Shown: positions 21,346-33,310, counted from the first letter of the stretch. The stretch: 64,000 nucleotides of DNA from Isoperla grammatica (GCA_945910005.1 OX246744.1:39113200-39177199); one strand, 5' to 3'. The notes: a model not told the origin generated them from the letters alone. Numbers and translations are program-made.

Positions 21346-22077
21346 CAGGACCCTTATTCTGTAAAATGTTCTCGTTCTCGTGTGAAACGAAAACGAAATC
21401 TGCACCCGTTCCGAGGCTAGAAGGTACCAGCAAATAGTATTTCTCCATTGTAGTCACGTTTACGGTCACAGCTGACTATAATTATCAGAATGCAGAACGA
21501 AATCAGCCGCCAATTATGAATATGAAATTCTGGCACAGATTTTAGTCACATGGCCAACTGCTTGCGACAATAGTAGTCCCCGTGGAGCTACCGAGACCTC
21601 CTATCTTCTAAATCATGGCCGACCGAGTTCCGCCATCAACTTAATGCTAAGGTGTAGTTTTATCTCTATTTGACAACACTTTGACATATATCTTTACTTA
21701 CCACCTTGTACTATACTATTGAACTAATTATTGTAATTTAACCATGGCATATATCCATTTATTTACTTAGATTGTTGAATTTACATGTTATGTCGTTTGA
21801 TTTGGCATTTCGAGTCTTTATTGTGTCAAAAATAACAAGTGGCAGTTGTTATGGACTTGATACCGCAGCCTACTGCATGTTTTAACAGATATAGTGGGCA
21901 GTGACCGTTGACACCACATACACATGACTTCGAACAGTGCTATTCCAATGTCTTTGGACTGCAACCGAGAAATACCATTGGCTGCTACCATCCTAGCCTC
22001 CAAACAATACCAAATCGAGATTTCGTTTAGTTCTCGTTTCGTTTCACACGAGAACATTTTACAGAATAAGGGCCCTG
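21346..22077. mobile_element. 732-bp inverted-repeat element with hAT-like ends
   Basis: CAGGACCCTTATTCTGTAAA at 21346 pairs with the inverted right end (CAGGGCCCTTATTCTGTAAA read backwards from 22077). Similarity continues, with indels, for about 95 bp into the element (ATGTTCTCG, GAAACGAAAACGAAATCT, GAGGCTAG, GGTATTTCTC). A CAGGG start is hAT-like, but no 8-bp duplication is visible. The 117-residue minus-strand frame (21818-22171) overruns the right end and is not supported as a gene. Confidence 0.7.
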
Positions 22078-22825
22078 GTCTAAGGGTATAATAGGAACTA
22101 TTTCTTATGTCGCACACAAAAGGCGGGCTTCGGTTCGGCTCAAGGAAACACGGCACACTACTCGCGAACAAGGTCTACTTGATCGCCACCGCTAGCGCGG
22201 CGGGCGCAACTTAGGAGTTCTACGACTAGCCGCTAGGCGGCAATCAACTAGATCTTGCTCGCGAAACTTAGCATCAAGCTGGCGGTGAAAACTTCATTGT
22301 TGAGCAACGGTCAAACACGTCCATTTTGTGCTTCATTCGGAGACTGATTGTTGTACTGAACAGTCGTGTGGTAGACTTGTCTCCGTGGTTTTATATGAAA
22401 TAACCAGTTTAAAATCAACTTTTGTAACATTTCTTCATAGAACAACGAACTAGAAACTCTTATTCTGGAAGATTGAAGCAAAAAACGGTTTGAGACTCGT
22501 AGTCGGTTAGTACAGTTTCATCATTTCGGTTAGCCTAGGCCTAGGCCTAGTAAGTTTGAGGTTCAATATTTGATTCGTTCATCATTTCCCGTCTAGGCCT
22601 AGGACCGGCGTAGAACTTGGCCTAGGGTGTAGCCTAGTAGCCTACCACGGCCGATTGTACGATCCTTGCCCCATCCTCAATCTGCTCCTTTGAATATTAG
22701 TCCTTCTAACCGTCACTTAACGCCACTTATCTCGTTCTTCCAATAGAACCATGATGTCATATGAGTAGGCCTACGACCTTATTGTCGAGAACGTCATTAA
22801 TCACGAAATAATCATATCCTCTTCG
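22078..22825. other. Spacer with a cluster of CTAGGCCTAG words
   Basis: No supported gene. Between 22535 and 22640 the palindromic word CTAGGCCTAG and its halves recur densely. The segment ends with the left copy of a 14-bp target duplication (22812-22825). Confidence 0.5.
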
Positions 22826-22871
22826 ACGCAAAATGACCTAACTGGTTAAAGCGCCCTTAAACCCAATAAAT
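22826..22871 (+). mobile_element. 46-bp, extremely 5'-truncated LINE 3' end with perfect 14-bp target duplication
   Basis: The insert carries only the last bases of the I-like LINE seen at 36697-37318 (GCAAAATGACCTAACTGGTT, then AAGCGCCCTTAAACCCAATA). It is flanked by perfect TCATATCCTCTTCG repeats at 22812-22825 and 22872-22885. This is the expected footprint of target-primed reverse transcription that stopped almost at once. Confidence 0.85.
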
Positions 22872-22885
22872 TCATATCCTCTTCG

Positions 22886-23966
22886 TCCTTCTCTTTCCCC
22901 TTTCCTCCCCGTTAGATCCTACTTGTTCCTTTACACCCCGTTAGGTCCTACTTGCCCATTTCCTCCCCGTTAGGTCTACTTGCCCATTTCCTCCCCGTTA
23001 GGTCCTAAAATCCCTTTCCTCCCCGTTAGATCCTACTTGTTCCTTTACACCCCGTTAGGTCCTACTTGCCCATTTCTTCCCCGTTAGGTCTACTTGCCCA
23101 TTTCCTCCTCGTTAGGTCCTACTTACCTATTTCCTCCACGTTAGAACCTACTTACCCATTTCCTCCCCGTTAGGTACTATTTGCCCATTTCCTCCCCGTT
23201 AGGTCCTAATTGCCCATTTTATCAACGTTAGGCCTAATACTTGCCCATTTCCTCCACGTCGGTCCTACTTGCCCATTTCCTCCCCGTTAGGTCCTACTTG
23301 TCCCTTTCCTCCCCGTTAAGTCCTACTTGTCCCTTCCCTCCCCGTTAGGTCCTACTTGCCCATTTCCTCCCCGTTAGGTCTACTTGCCCATTTCCTCCCC
23401 GTTAGGTCCTACTTGCCCATTTCCTCCCCGTTAGGTCCTACTTGCCCATTTCCTCCCCGTTAGGTCCTACTTGTCCCTTTCCTCCCCGTTAAGTCCTACT
23501 TGTCCCTTTCCTCCCCGTTAGGTTCTACTTGTCCCTTCCCTCCCCGTTAAGTCCTACTTGTTCCTTTCCTCCCCGTTAAGTCCTACTTGTTCCTTTCCTC
23601 CCCGTTAGGTTCTACTTGTCCCTTTCCTCCCCGTTAAGTCCTTCCCCCGTTAGGTCTTACTTGTCCCTTTCCTCCCCGTTAAGTCCTACTTGTCCCTTTC
23701 CTCCCCGTTAAGTCCTTCTTGTCCCTTTCCTCCCCGTTAGGTCCTACTTGTCCGTTTCCTCCCCGTTAAGTCCTTCTTGTCCCTTTCCTTCCCGTTAGGT
23801 CCTACTTGTCCCTTACCTCCCCGTTAGGTTCTACTTGTCCCTTTCCTCCCCGTTAGGTTCTACTTGTCCCTTTCCTCCACGTTAAGTCCTACTTGTCCCT
23901 TTCCTCCCCGTTAGGTCCTACTTGTCCCTTTCCTCCCCGTTAGGTTCTACTTGTCCCTTTCCTTCC
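22886..23966. repeat. 1.1-kb minisatellite, period about 29-30 bp, about 36 units
   Basis: The unit is GTCCTACTTGTCCCTTTCCT followed by CCCCGTTAG, with a minority CTTGCCCATTTCC variant and occasional deletions (for example at 23640). The array stops where a full copy of SINE-like element S begins (23969). The unit resembles the middle of S (CTACTTGCCCCTTTCCTCC), so it may have been amplified from an S copy. Confidence 0.95.
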
Positions 23967-23968
23967 CC

Positions 23969-24287
23969 CTGCCCACGGACTGCTACCTTATCGTGGTGGG
24001 CAGGTTTGTGCGCTTTGATGATTCCTGGAGCTATGCCGGCGGAAGCGTATGCTTCTGGTAGGGCCACCCTAGCCGGACTGGTCGAGGAGAAGTCAGACGA
24101 TATGCAGTCCACATCCTCCCCTCTCCCTTTTCCTCCCCCTTCCCCTATACTCCCCGCCCTCTTTCTTTCCTCACGCTCCCTCCCTTTCCTCCAAACAGCC
24201 CCATATTTCATCTTCATATATCACCCACTCATTGTCTCGATTAGCCTCGTTGCAAAAATATGAGACGTTAAGCCCAAATAATCAAAT
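23969..24287 (+). mobile_element. Element S, full copy
   Basis: The complete head, C/T-rich middle and tail are present, ending AATAATCAAATT. It directly follows the 29-bp minisatellite. A tail-only copy with the ATAAGACGTT variant follows. Confidence 0.85.
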
Positions 24288-24984
24288 TCTTGCCCATTTC
24301 CTCCAAAGAGCCTTCAATTTCATCTTCATTATCACCTACTCATCGTCTTGATTAGCCAAGTTGCAAAAATATAAGACGTTAAGCCCAAATATCCATCCTT
24401 CCCTCCCCGTTATGTCCTACTTGCCCATTTCCTCCTAACTCCCCACGACGCCTAGTTGGTGAGACGACTTTAAACTTAAATAATCAATCAATACTCAATT
24501 AATAAATAATCAAAACCAGATTCGAATCCAAGATTGGGCATGGATGTCATGTGGCGTTTCTTCATCCTCATAATCACCAAATCATCGTCTCGATTAGCCT
24601 CGTTACAAAATTATGGTCAGTAGAACCCCAAATATCATCATCCAAACGGCTCTGTACGTTATTAAACGAAATAAATCAAAGTCAGATAAACAAAATGCGT
24701 GCGTCATCGGCCATCTTACGGGAACAATGTGGGCGAAATGCAATCCTGAGATGCGGGAGATAAAAAACAACACATTGACAGCGTCTGTAATCCTCGGCTA
24801 AGTCGAGGTTTCATTTTTTGGGTCTGCCGGGATCAGCGTCGCCGCCGGGCTTGGCTGGCGGACAGATTTATGGCAATCTGCCGGAAAAACGAGCCCAGTA
24901 AAAACTGTTAGTCAATAATAAAAGCAAGCAAGCCTCGTGTGTGTTAACAGATTTGCTAAGAGATGATAATTTTATACCATGTTC

Positions 24985-25155
24985 CGAGACGTCAGCAGAG
25001 AATGGCGACGTCATCAATCAATGGGCGGACAGCGATACCTACACGACTCAACGGATGGACAGCGATAACTACACAACTCAACGGATGGACAGCGATAACT
25101 AGGCCTACACGACTCAACGGATGAACAGCGATAGCTACACGACACCGTCCATCTC
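24985..25155. repeat. Tandem repeat of about 31 bp (ACGGATGGACAGCGATAACT), copy 1
   Basis: Units of CACGACTCAACGGATGGACA plus GCGATAACTA recur about four times, after a GACGTCAGCAGAGAATGGCG leader. The whole block, including the following S tail, recurs at 27179-27440, which indicates a segmental duplication. Confidence 0.85.
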
Positions 25156-26384
25156 GTCACTCATCGTCTCGATTAGCCAAGCTGCAAAAATATGAGACGT
25201 TAAGCCCAAACTTCAATCAATCAGACGAAATGCAGTCCACAACCTCCCCACTACCTTTTCCTCCCCCTCCCCTTTCCACCCCACCCACCTACTTGCCCCT
25301 TTCCTCCAAACAGCCCCTATTTCATTTTCATATTTCACACACTCATGCGCAAAATGATTAGCCAAGTTTCAAAAATATGAGCCGTTAAGCCCAAATATCA
25401 ATCAATCAATCAATCCATTTCCCCCCGCTTACCAACTTAAGATTCATTCACTTACTTGACCCTAGTTGTACTTCCGTTTTGACGACCCCATCACGTCATA
25501 TGACATAATCCTGCTTGCACAGGGACTGCTACCTTCTGGTAGGGCCACCATAGCCGGACAGGTCGACGAGGAGAAGCCAGACGAAATGCAGTCCACAGTC
25601 CACACCCCAGTCCCCTTTTCTCCCCTTTCCCCTTTCCTCACGCTCCCTCCTACTTGCCCCTTTCCTCCAAACAGCCCCATATTTCATCTTCATATATCAC
25701 CCACTCATTGTCTCGATTAGCCTCGTTTCAGAAATATGAGACGTTAAGCCCAAATATCAATCAAAGTCAGACGAAGTGCAGTCCGCACCCCAATCCCCTT
25801 TCCCCTTTCCTCACGCTCCCACCTACTTACCCCTTTCCTCCAAACAGCCCCATATTTCATCTTCATATATCACCCACTCATTGTCACGATTAACCTCGTT
25901 GCAAAAATATGAGACGTTAAGCCCAAATATCAATCAACCAAACAGCCGGACTGGTTCCTCCCATTTCTCCTTTCCACCCCGCCCTCCTATTGTCCCCTTT
26001 CCTCCAAACAGCCCCCTATTTCATCTTCATACATCCCCCACTCATTGTCTCGATTAGCCTCGTTGCAAAAATATGAGACGTTAAGCCCAAATAATCAATC
26101 GAGGAGGAGAAGTCAGACGAAGTGCAGTCCACACCCAAATCCCCTATCTTCCCCTTTTCCCTTTTCTCCCGCGCCCTCCTACTTGCCCCTTTCCTCCAAA
26201 GAGCCCCCAACTTCATCTTCATTATCACCAACTCATCGTCTTGATTAGCCAAGTTGCAAAAATATAAGACGTTAAGCCCAAATAATCAAATCAATTTCTA
26301 ATGGATTTATATTTTGTGGAGTATTTAAGTAGGTTACTATTTCATTTTGTTTATGTCAAAATCACGTATCTATTAGGCTTAGAT

Positions 26385-26688
26385 AGGGACTGCTACCTTA
26401 TCGTGGTGGGCAGGTTTGTGTGCTTTGTTGATCCCGAGAGCTATGCCGGCGGAAGCGTAAGCTTCTGGTAGGGCCACCCTTGCCGGACTGGTCGAGGAGG
26501 AGAAGTCAGACGAAATGCAGTCCACACCCCAATCCCCTTTCCTCCCCTTTCCCCTTTCCTCACGCTCCCTCCTACTTGCCCTTTTTCTCCAAACAGCCCC
26601 ATATTTCATCTTCATATATCATCCACTCATTGTCTCGATTAGCCTCGTTGCAGAAATATGAGACGTTAAGCCCAAATATCTATCTATC
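26385..26688 (+). mobile_element. Element S, full copy
   Basis: Head to tail, ending CCCAAATATCTATCTATC. A variant tail with TTGCATAAATATGAGACG follows at 26689-26800, and the same variant recurs at 28090-28200, so at least two tail subfamilies exist. Confidence 0.85.
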
Positions 26689-26870
26689 GGATGTGGCTTT
26701 ATTCTTCATTATCATTTTTCTCACCTTCATTATCACCCGCTCATCGTCTCGATTAGCCATCGTTGCATAAATATGAGACGTTAAGCCCCAGAAATCAAAT
26801 CATGTAACCATAATAATTGCCGCCGATTTACATTAATAAGCCTGAGCGCGCCTGGGTCGCAAAGACAAAC

Positions 26871-27177
26871 CTGCCCATGGACTGCTACCTTATCGCGGTG
26901 GGCAGGTTTGCGTGCTTTAATGATTCCTAGAGCTATGCCGGCGGAAGCGTATGCTTCTGGTAGGGCCACCCTTGCCGGACTGGTCGAGGAGGAGAAGTCA
27001 GACGAAATGCAGTCCACACCCCAATCCCCTTTCCTCCCCTTTCCCCTTTCCTCACGCTCCCTCCTACTTGCCCTGTTCCTCCAAACAGCCCCATATTTCA
27101 TCTTCAAATATCACCCACTCATTGTCTCGATTAGCCTCGTTGCAAAAATATGAGACGTTAAGCCCAAATAATCAAAT
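26871..27177 (+). mobile_element. Element S, full copy
   Basis: Complete, with a CTGCCCATGG start. It ends where the duplicated 31-bp tandem block (27179) begins. Confidence 0.85.
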
Positions 27178-27178
27178 C

Positions 27179-27362
27179 CGAGACGTCAGCAGAGAATGGC
27201 GACGTCATCAATCAATGGGCGGACAGCGATACCTACACGACTCAACGGATGGACAGCGATAACTACACGACTCAACGGATGGACAGCGATAACTACACGA
27301 CTCAACGGATGGACAGCGATAACTACACGACTCAACGGATGAACAGCGATAGCTACACGACA
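27179..27362. repeat. Tandem repeat of about 31 bp (ACGGATGGACAGCGATAACT), copy 2
   Basis: This is the paralogue of 24985-25155 with one more unit. The same leader precedes it and the same CACCGTCCATCTCGTCACTC sequence and S tail follow it. Confidence 0.85.
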
Positions 27363-27642
27363 CCGTCCATCTCGTCACTCATCGTCTCGATTAGCCAAGC
27401 TGCAAAAATATGAGACGTTAAGCCCAAATATCAATCAATCAGACAAAATGCAGTCCACATCGTCCCCACTCCCTTTTCCTCCCCCTTCCCCTTTCCTCCC
27501 CGCCCACCTACTTGCCCCTTTCCGCCAAACACCCCCCTATTTCATCTTCATATTTCACCCACTCATCCTGCCCAGGGACTGCTACCTTATCGTCAGGGGT
27601 GTAGTCGTAAATTAATATCAGCCTGGGCGCCTTGTTTGCGGA

Positions 27643-27645
<3 letters not shown>

Positions 27646-27673
<28 letters not shown>
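27646..27673. repeat. 28-base poly-G run
   Basis: An uninterrupted run of G splits an S head (27569-27594) from later S sequence. It is a likely G-quadruplex former and a place where read length or consensus may be wrong. Confidence 0.9.
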
Positions 27674-27676
<3 letters not shown>

Positions 27677-27818
27677 CAGCAACAATGCCCACATACAGTC
27701 ACAGTGGAACTACTTTGTTTAAAAGACGAAATTATATCCAAACAGCCGGACTGGTCGAGGAGGAGAAGTCATACGAAGTGCAGTCCACACCCAAATCCCC
27801 TATCTTCCCCTTTTCCAC

Positions 27819-27990
27819 CTGCCCAGGGACTGCCACCTTATCGTGGTGGGCAGGTTTGCGTGCTTTGTTGATCCCGAGAGCTATGCCGGCGGAAGCGTAT
27901 GCTTTTGGTAGGGACACCCTAGCCGGACAGGTCGAGGAGGAGAAGTCAGACGAAATGCAGTCCACACCCCAATCCACCTTTCCCCCCCCC
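27819..27990 (+). mobile_element. Element S, 3'-truncated copy
   Basis: The head is complete, but the copy stops in a poly-C stretch near 27985 without the LINE-like tail. Unrelated sequence follows to 28085. Confidence 0.8.
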
Positions 27991-28583
27991 CCCCACTGTC
28001 CCATTGAATATTTCTTCTCCCACTTGGCCCTGCCCTCCCTTGCTGGACTCCCGTATGACGACTCACGCGACGTACAATGGATCTGATTCGGATGTGGCTT
28101 TGTTCTTCATTATCATCTTTCTCATCTTCATTATCACCCGCTCATCGTCTCGATTAGCCATCATTGCATAAATATGAGACGTTAAGCCCCAGTAATCAAT
28201 CATGTAAGTCATATACTGTATAATAATCTGTGGGCATTCTCATTTTCAACTCAAATATGTTATTGTCGTAAGTTACATTGTTTTGTTTTATTCTTCTACT
28301 ACAATTTCTGACTGTTAAGTTCTTACCATTGTAAAGAGCGATTAGCCTCATTGCAAAAATATGAGACTTTAAACCCAAATATCAATCAATCAAGCTCATT
28401 TTGGTAAATAAAGAATAATAAATAAATAATAAAAAAGTGTCAAACTGGCCGAAGTCGTGTGTTGTTATCGTCGGCGGGCATTCGTAAGAATTGTTCAGTA
28501 CGTAACCTTTGCAACCAAAAACAAACAATTCATATTTCACAACAAATAACAATAACACAACTAGCCTACTACGTCATATCCTC

Positions 28584-28896
28584 CTGCCCATGGACTGCTT
28601 CCTTATCGTGGTGGGCAGGTTTGTGTGCTTTGTTGATCCCGAGAGCTATGCCGGCGGAAGCGTATGCTTCTGGTAGGGCCACCCTAGCCGGACAGGTCGA
28701 GGAGGAGAAGTCAGACGAAGTGCAGTCCACAACCTCCCCTTTCCCTTTTCCCTTTTCCTCCCCCTTCCCGTATCTTTACCGCTCTCCTACTGGTCCCTTT
28801 CCTCCAAACAGCCCCCTATTTCATCTTCATATATCACCCGCTTATTGTCTCGATTAGCCTCGTTGCAAAAATATGAGACGTTAAGCCCAAATAATC
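28584..28896 (+). mobile_element. Element S, full copy
   Basis: Complete head to tail. Another head starts 20 bp later (28916) after a CGTCATATCC also found just before this copy (28572-28581), possibly a target duplication. Confidence 0.85.
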
Positions 28897-29163
28897 TAAA
28901 CAAATACGTCATATCCTGCCCACGGACTGCTACCTTATCGTGGTGGGCAGGTTTGCATGCTTTGGTGATCCCGAGAGCTATGCCGGCGGAAGCGTATGCT
29001 TCTGGTAGGACCACCCTAGCCGGACTGGTCGAGGAGGAGAAATCAGACGAAAAGAAGTCAGACGAAGTGCAGTCCATACCCCAAGCCCCTTTCCTCCACC
29101 TTCCCCTGTCCCCTTTCCTCCAAACAGCCCCCTATTTCATCTTCATATATCACCCTCTCATTT

Positions 29164-29470
29164 CTGCCCAGGGACTGCTACCTAATCGTGGTGGGCAGGT
29201 TTGCGTGTTTTGTTGATCCCGAGAGCTATGCCGGCGGAAGCGTATGCTTCTGGTAGGGCCACCCTAGCCGGACAGGTCGAGGAGGAGAAGTCAGACGAAG
29301 TGCAGTCCACACCCCAATCCCCTTTCCTCCCTTTTCTCCTTTCCTCACGTGCCCTCCTACTTGCCCCTTTCCTCCAAACAGTCCCTTATTTCATCTTCAT
29401 TATCACCCACTCATCGTCTTGATTAGCCTAGTTGCAAAAATATAAGACGTTAAGCCCAAATATCTATCTA
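29164..29470 (+). mobile_element. Element S, full copy
   Basis: It starts inside the tail of the preceding copy (28916-29163), which it cuts after TATCACCCTCTCATT. This is a direct S-into-S junction in the same orientation. Confidence 0.85.
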
Positions 29471-29690
29471 TCACCCACTCATTGTCTCGATTAGCCTCGT
29501 TGCAAAAATATGAGACGTTAAGCCCAAATAATCAAATCCATTTTCTCCCCTTTCCCTTTTCCTCACGCGTCCTCCTACTTGCCCCTTTCCTCCAAAGAGC
29601 CCCCAATTTCATCTTCATCATCACCCACTCATTGTCTTGATTAGCCAAGTTGCAAAAATATAAGACGTTAAGCCCAAATATCATTCAATC

Positions 29691-29988
29691 TGCTACCTTA
29701 TCAAGGTGGGCAGGTTTGCGTGCTTTAATGATTCCTTGAGCTATGCCGGCGGAAGCGTATGCTTCTGGTAGGGCCACCCTAGCCGGACAGGTCGAGGAGG
29801 AGAAGTCGGACGAAGTGCAGTTCACACCCCAAACCCCTTTCCCCACCCTTCCCTTTTCCACCCCCGCCCTCCTATTGGCCCCCTTCCTCCAAACAGCCCC
29901 ATATTTCATCTTCATATATCACCCACTCATTGTCTCGATTAGCCTCGTTGCAAAAATATGAGACGTTAAGCCCAAATAATCAATCAAT
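29691..29988 (+). mobile_element. Element S, nearly full copy
   Basis: It starts at TGCTACCTTATC, missing the first bases of the head, right after the CATTCAATC tail of the previous copy. It ends AATAATCAATCAATC. Confidence 0.85.
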
Positions 29989-30083
29989 CCTACTTGCCCC
30001 TTTCCTCCAAAGAGCCTGCCCAGGGACTGCTACCTTATTGTGGTGGGCAGGTTTGAGTGCTTTGATGATTCCTGGAGCTATGG

Positions 30084-30390
30084 CTGCCCAGGGACTGCCA
30101 CCTTATCGTGGTGGGCAGGTTTGCGTGCTTTGTTGATCCCGAGAGCTATGCCGGTGGAAGCGTATGCTTCTGGTAGGGCCACCCTAGCCGGACTGGTCGA
30201 GGAGGAGAAGTCTGACGAAGTGCAGTCCACACCCAAATCCCCTTTCCTCCCCTTTCCCCTTTCCTCACGCTCCCTCTAACTTGCCCCTTTCCTCCAAACA
30301 GCCCCCTATTTCATCTTCATATTTCACCCACTCATTGTCTCGATTAGCCTCGTTGCAAAAATATGAGACGTTAAGCCCAAATATCCAATC
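30084..30390 (+). mobile_element. Element S, full copy, inserted in another S head
   Basis: It interrupts an earlier head (30016-30083) after GGAGCTATGG. The earlier copy seems to resume at 30391 with CTGGAGCTATGCCGG, so the repeated GGAGCTATG can be read as the target duplication. Confidence 0.85.
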
Positions 30391-30627
30391 CTGGAGCTAT
30401 GCCGGCGGAAGCGTTTGCTTCTGGTAGGGCCACCCTAGCTGGACTGGTCGAGGAGGAGAAGTCGGACGAAGTGCAGTCCACACCCCAATCCCCTTTCATC
30501 CCCTTTCCTCCCTCCTACTTGCCCTTTTCCTCCAAACAGCCCCACATTTTATCTTCATATATCACCCACTCATTGTCTCGATTAGCCTCGTTGCAAAAAT
30601 ATGAGACGTTAAGCCCAAATAATCAAA

Positions 30628-30797
30628 TTACAACCAATATTAAATATAAAATAATATAAATTAATTTAAATTTATATAAAATTAAAACATAATTACTACT
30701 TTCATAGTTACTTCATTGCTTAGCTTGCAAAACACCATCTTGGTGGCGCAAAATGACCTAACTGGTTGAAGCGCCCTTAAACCCAATATGTTCAAAT
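30628..30797 (+). mobile_element. 3' end of the I-like LINE, 5'-truncated copy
   Basis: It matches 37144-37318 from ACAACCAATATTAAATATAA through GGCGCAAAATGACCTAACTG to CCCTTAAACCCAAT. It joins an S tail on the left. TCAAATT occurs at both borders (30621-30627 and 30791-30797) and is a plausible short target duplication. Confidence 0.75.
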
Positions 30798-31177
30798 TTC
30801 TCCAAAGAACCCCCAATTTCATCTTCATTATCACACACTCATCGTCTCGAAGCCGGACTGGTCGAGGAGGAGAGGTCAGACGAAGTGCAGTCCACACCCC
30901 AATCCCCTTTCCTCCCCTTTCCTCCCCTTTCCTCCCCTTTCCTCTTTCCTCACGCTCCCTCTTACTTGCCCCTTTCCTCCAAAGAGCCCCCAATTTCATC
31001 TTCATTATCACCAAATCATCGCCTTGATTAGCCAAGTTGCAAAAATATGAGACGTTAAGTCCAAATATCAATCATTATCCAAGTTGCAAAAACATGAAAC
31101 GTTGAGCCGAAATATCAATCAAAGTTGTCAACTACATCGTTAAACTTAAATAATCAATCAAAGAATAATAACAATAC

Positions 31178-31475
31178 CTGCCCATGGACTGCTACCTTAT
31201 CGCGGTGGGCAGGTTCGCGTGCTTCAATGATCCCGAGAGCTATACCGGCGGAAGCGTATGCTTCTGGTAGGGCCACCCTAGCCGGACAGGTCGAGGAGGA
31301 GAAGTCAGACGAAGTGCAGTCCACACCCCAATACCCTTTCCCCTTTTCTCACGCTCTCTTCTACTTGCCCCTTTCCTCCAAACAGCCCCATATTTCATCT
31401 TCATATATCACCCACTCATTGTCTCGATTAGCCTCGTTGCAGAAATATGAGACGTTAAGCCCAAATATCAATCAA
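31178..31475 (+). mobile_element. Element S, full copy
   Basis: Complete with a CTGCCCATGG start. Its AATC tail runs into an AATAAC-type simple repeat (31474-31515). Confidence 0.85.
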
Positions 31476-31920
31476 TAATAACAATAATGACAATAATAAC
31501 AACAATAATACTAAAAAGTATAATAAAAACATTGCAAATCAACGAATACACCAACGTGCTACTACCATGCGGTAACGTCCCATGCATGCACGAGGTCCCG
31601 GTGCAGATGCACTCTGTTACGACAAACAACACCTGCTGCTGATACAGATTGTTGCTTGTGACATAAGACGTTGATGGATGATCAACAGAGATCGACACCC
31701 TGTTGATTTTTAATGCTTTTTTATTCTTTAGAAGCAAGGGTGTTTGTTTTGTACTGCTTAAATGAGTTTTTTGAGGTGCTGGAGTTGCTGTTGAGGACAC
31801 GATGGAAGCCACCGGGGACACATCACCATCCACCACCACTGACGGAACCAATGAAGGCGTTGGCTTCCTCAACAAGGAAATCAGCTCACTCAATTGCTTT
31901 GTGAGGTCTTGAATTTGTGT
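31468..31920 (-). pseudogene. Open minus-strand fragment, possible retroelement ORF1 piece
   Basis: From about 31920 the minus strand reads TQIQDLTKQLSELISLL, a heptad-like amphipathic segment. A Ser/Thr/Pro-rich linker and a basic KNKKALKINR segment follow. The frame then runs into the simple repeat. A coiled coil followed by a low-complexity linker occurs in LINE ORF1 and gag proteins, but there is no zinc knuckle, no start codon and no splice evidence. It abuts a LINE 3' fragment at 31924. Confidence 0.2.
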
Positions 31921-31923
31921 GGC

Positions 31924-32057
31924 TTACTTTCATAGTTCCTTAATTATTTATCTTGCTAAACACCATCTTGGTGGCGCAAAATGACCTAACTGGTTGAAGC
32001 CCCCTTAAACCCAATGAATTCAAATTCAAATTCAAATTCAAATTCAAATTTAAATTT
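31924..32057 (+). mobile_element. 3' end of the I-like LINE with an expanded AAATTC tail
   Basis: TTACTTTCATAGTTCCTTAA through CACCATCTTGGTGGCGCAAA to CCCTTAAACCCAATG, then six AAATTC-type repeats. The tail is the element's own 3' simple repeat, longer here than in the other copies. Confidence 0.8.
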
Positions 32058-33310
32058 GCTTCGCACGAGGGGTAGTTTAACAGAACAAGGTATGTAGGAC
32101 AACATAACAGATCATCACTTAGCTTGCTAGTGTACTTATTAGTACAATACCAGCCTGTGGGTGAGAACAGATGAAAATAGATCAAGGTCTGTGTTTAGGA
32201 CATCGTCTCGATTGGTGAAGTTGCAAAAGTACGAGACGTTTACCCAAATTTCAGACGAAATGCAGTCCAAAACCTCCCTACTCCCTTTTCCTCCGTATCC
32301 CCCTTTCTCCCCGCCCTCCTACTAGCCCTTTATCTCCAAACCACCCCGTATTTTATTTTCATATGTCACCCAATCATCGTCTCGATTAGCCACGTTGCAA
32401 AAATATGAGACGTTAAGCCCAAATATCATCATCATGATACGCTAAGCCCAAATATCAATCAATCAATTATGTTTCTGTTAGGGCCACTCTAGCTGGACAG
32501 CTCACGGAGGAGAAGTCAGACAAAATACAGTCCACATCCTCCCCTTTTCCTCCCTTTCCCATTTTTTCCTCGCCCTCCTACTATCCCCTGGCCTCCAAAC
32601 ACCCCCAATTATTTTCATATTTCATTTTTTGCCGGCGGAAGCGTATGCTTCTGGTAGGGCCACCCTAGCCGGACTGGTCGAGCAGGAGAAGTCAGACGAA
32701 GTGCAGTCCACACCCAAATACCCTATCCTCCCCTTTCCTCTTTTCTCACGCGCCCTCCTACTTGCCCCTTTCCTCCAAAGAGCCCCCAACGTCATCTTCA
32801 TTATCACCAACTCATCGTCTTGATTAGCCAAGTTGCAAAAATATAAGACGTTAAGCCCAAATAATCAATCAATCTTCTCATTTTCTCAATTAGTCTAGTT
32901 ACAACAATATGATACGATAAGCCCAAATATCAACATTATCACCCCCGACGTCATGATCATAGTTGTCGAGTGCGTCGTGAAACCATAAATAATAAATGAA
33001 AGTATTAAAAAAGAAGTAATTCCTCCAAAGAGCCCCAAATTTCATCTTCATTATCACCCACTCATCGTCTTGATTAGCCAAGCTGCAAAAATATAAGACG
33101 TTAAGCCCAAATATCATCCGACCCACGAGGTAAAAAAAATCCTCCTCCTGAGGTGCTCCCAGGGAAGTGGTGGCCGGTTAGCGGAATATTAAGTGTCATG
33201 GTCTTTCTCACTCTCATTCGTTAATTGTATAAGCAAACATTATCCCCATCTATAAACCCTGGGTAGGATGTGGCCCAGGCTGTATAACTCTGCCAATCGT
33301 AAGAGGTGAT

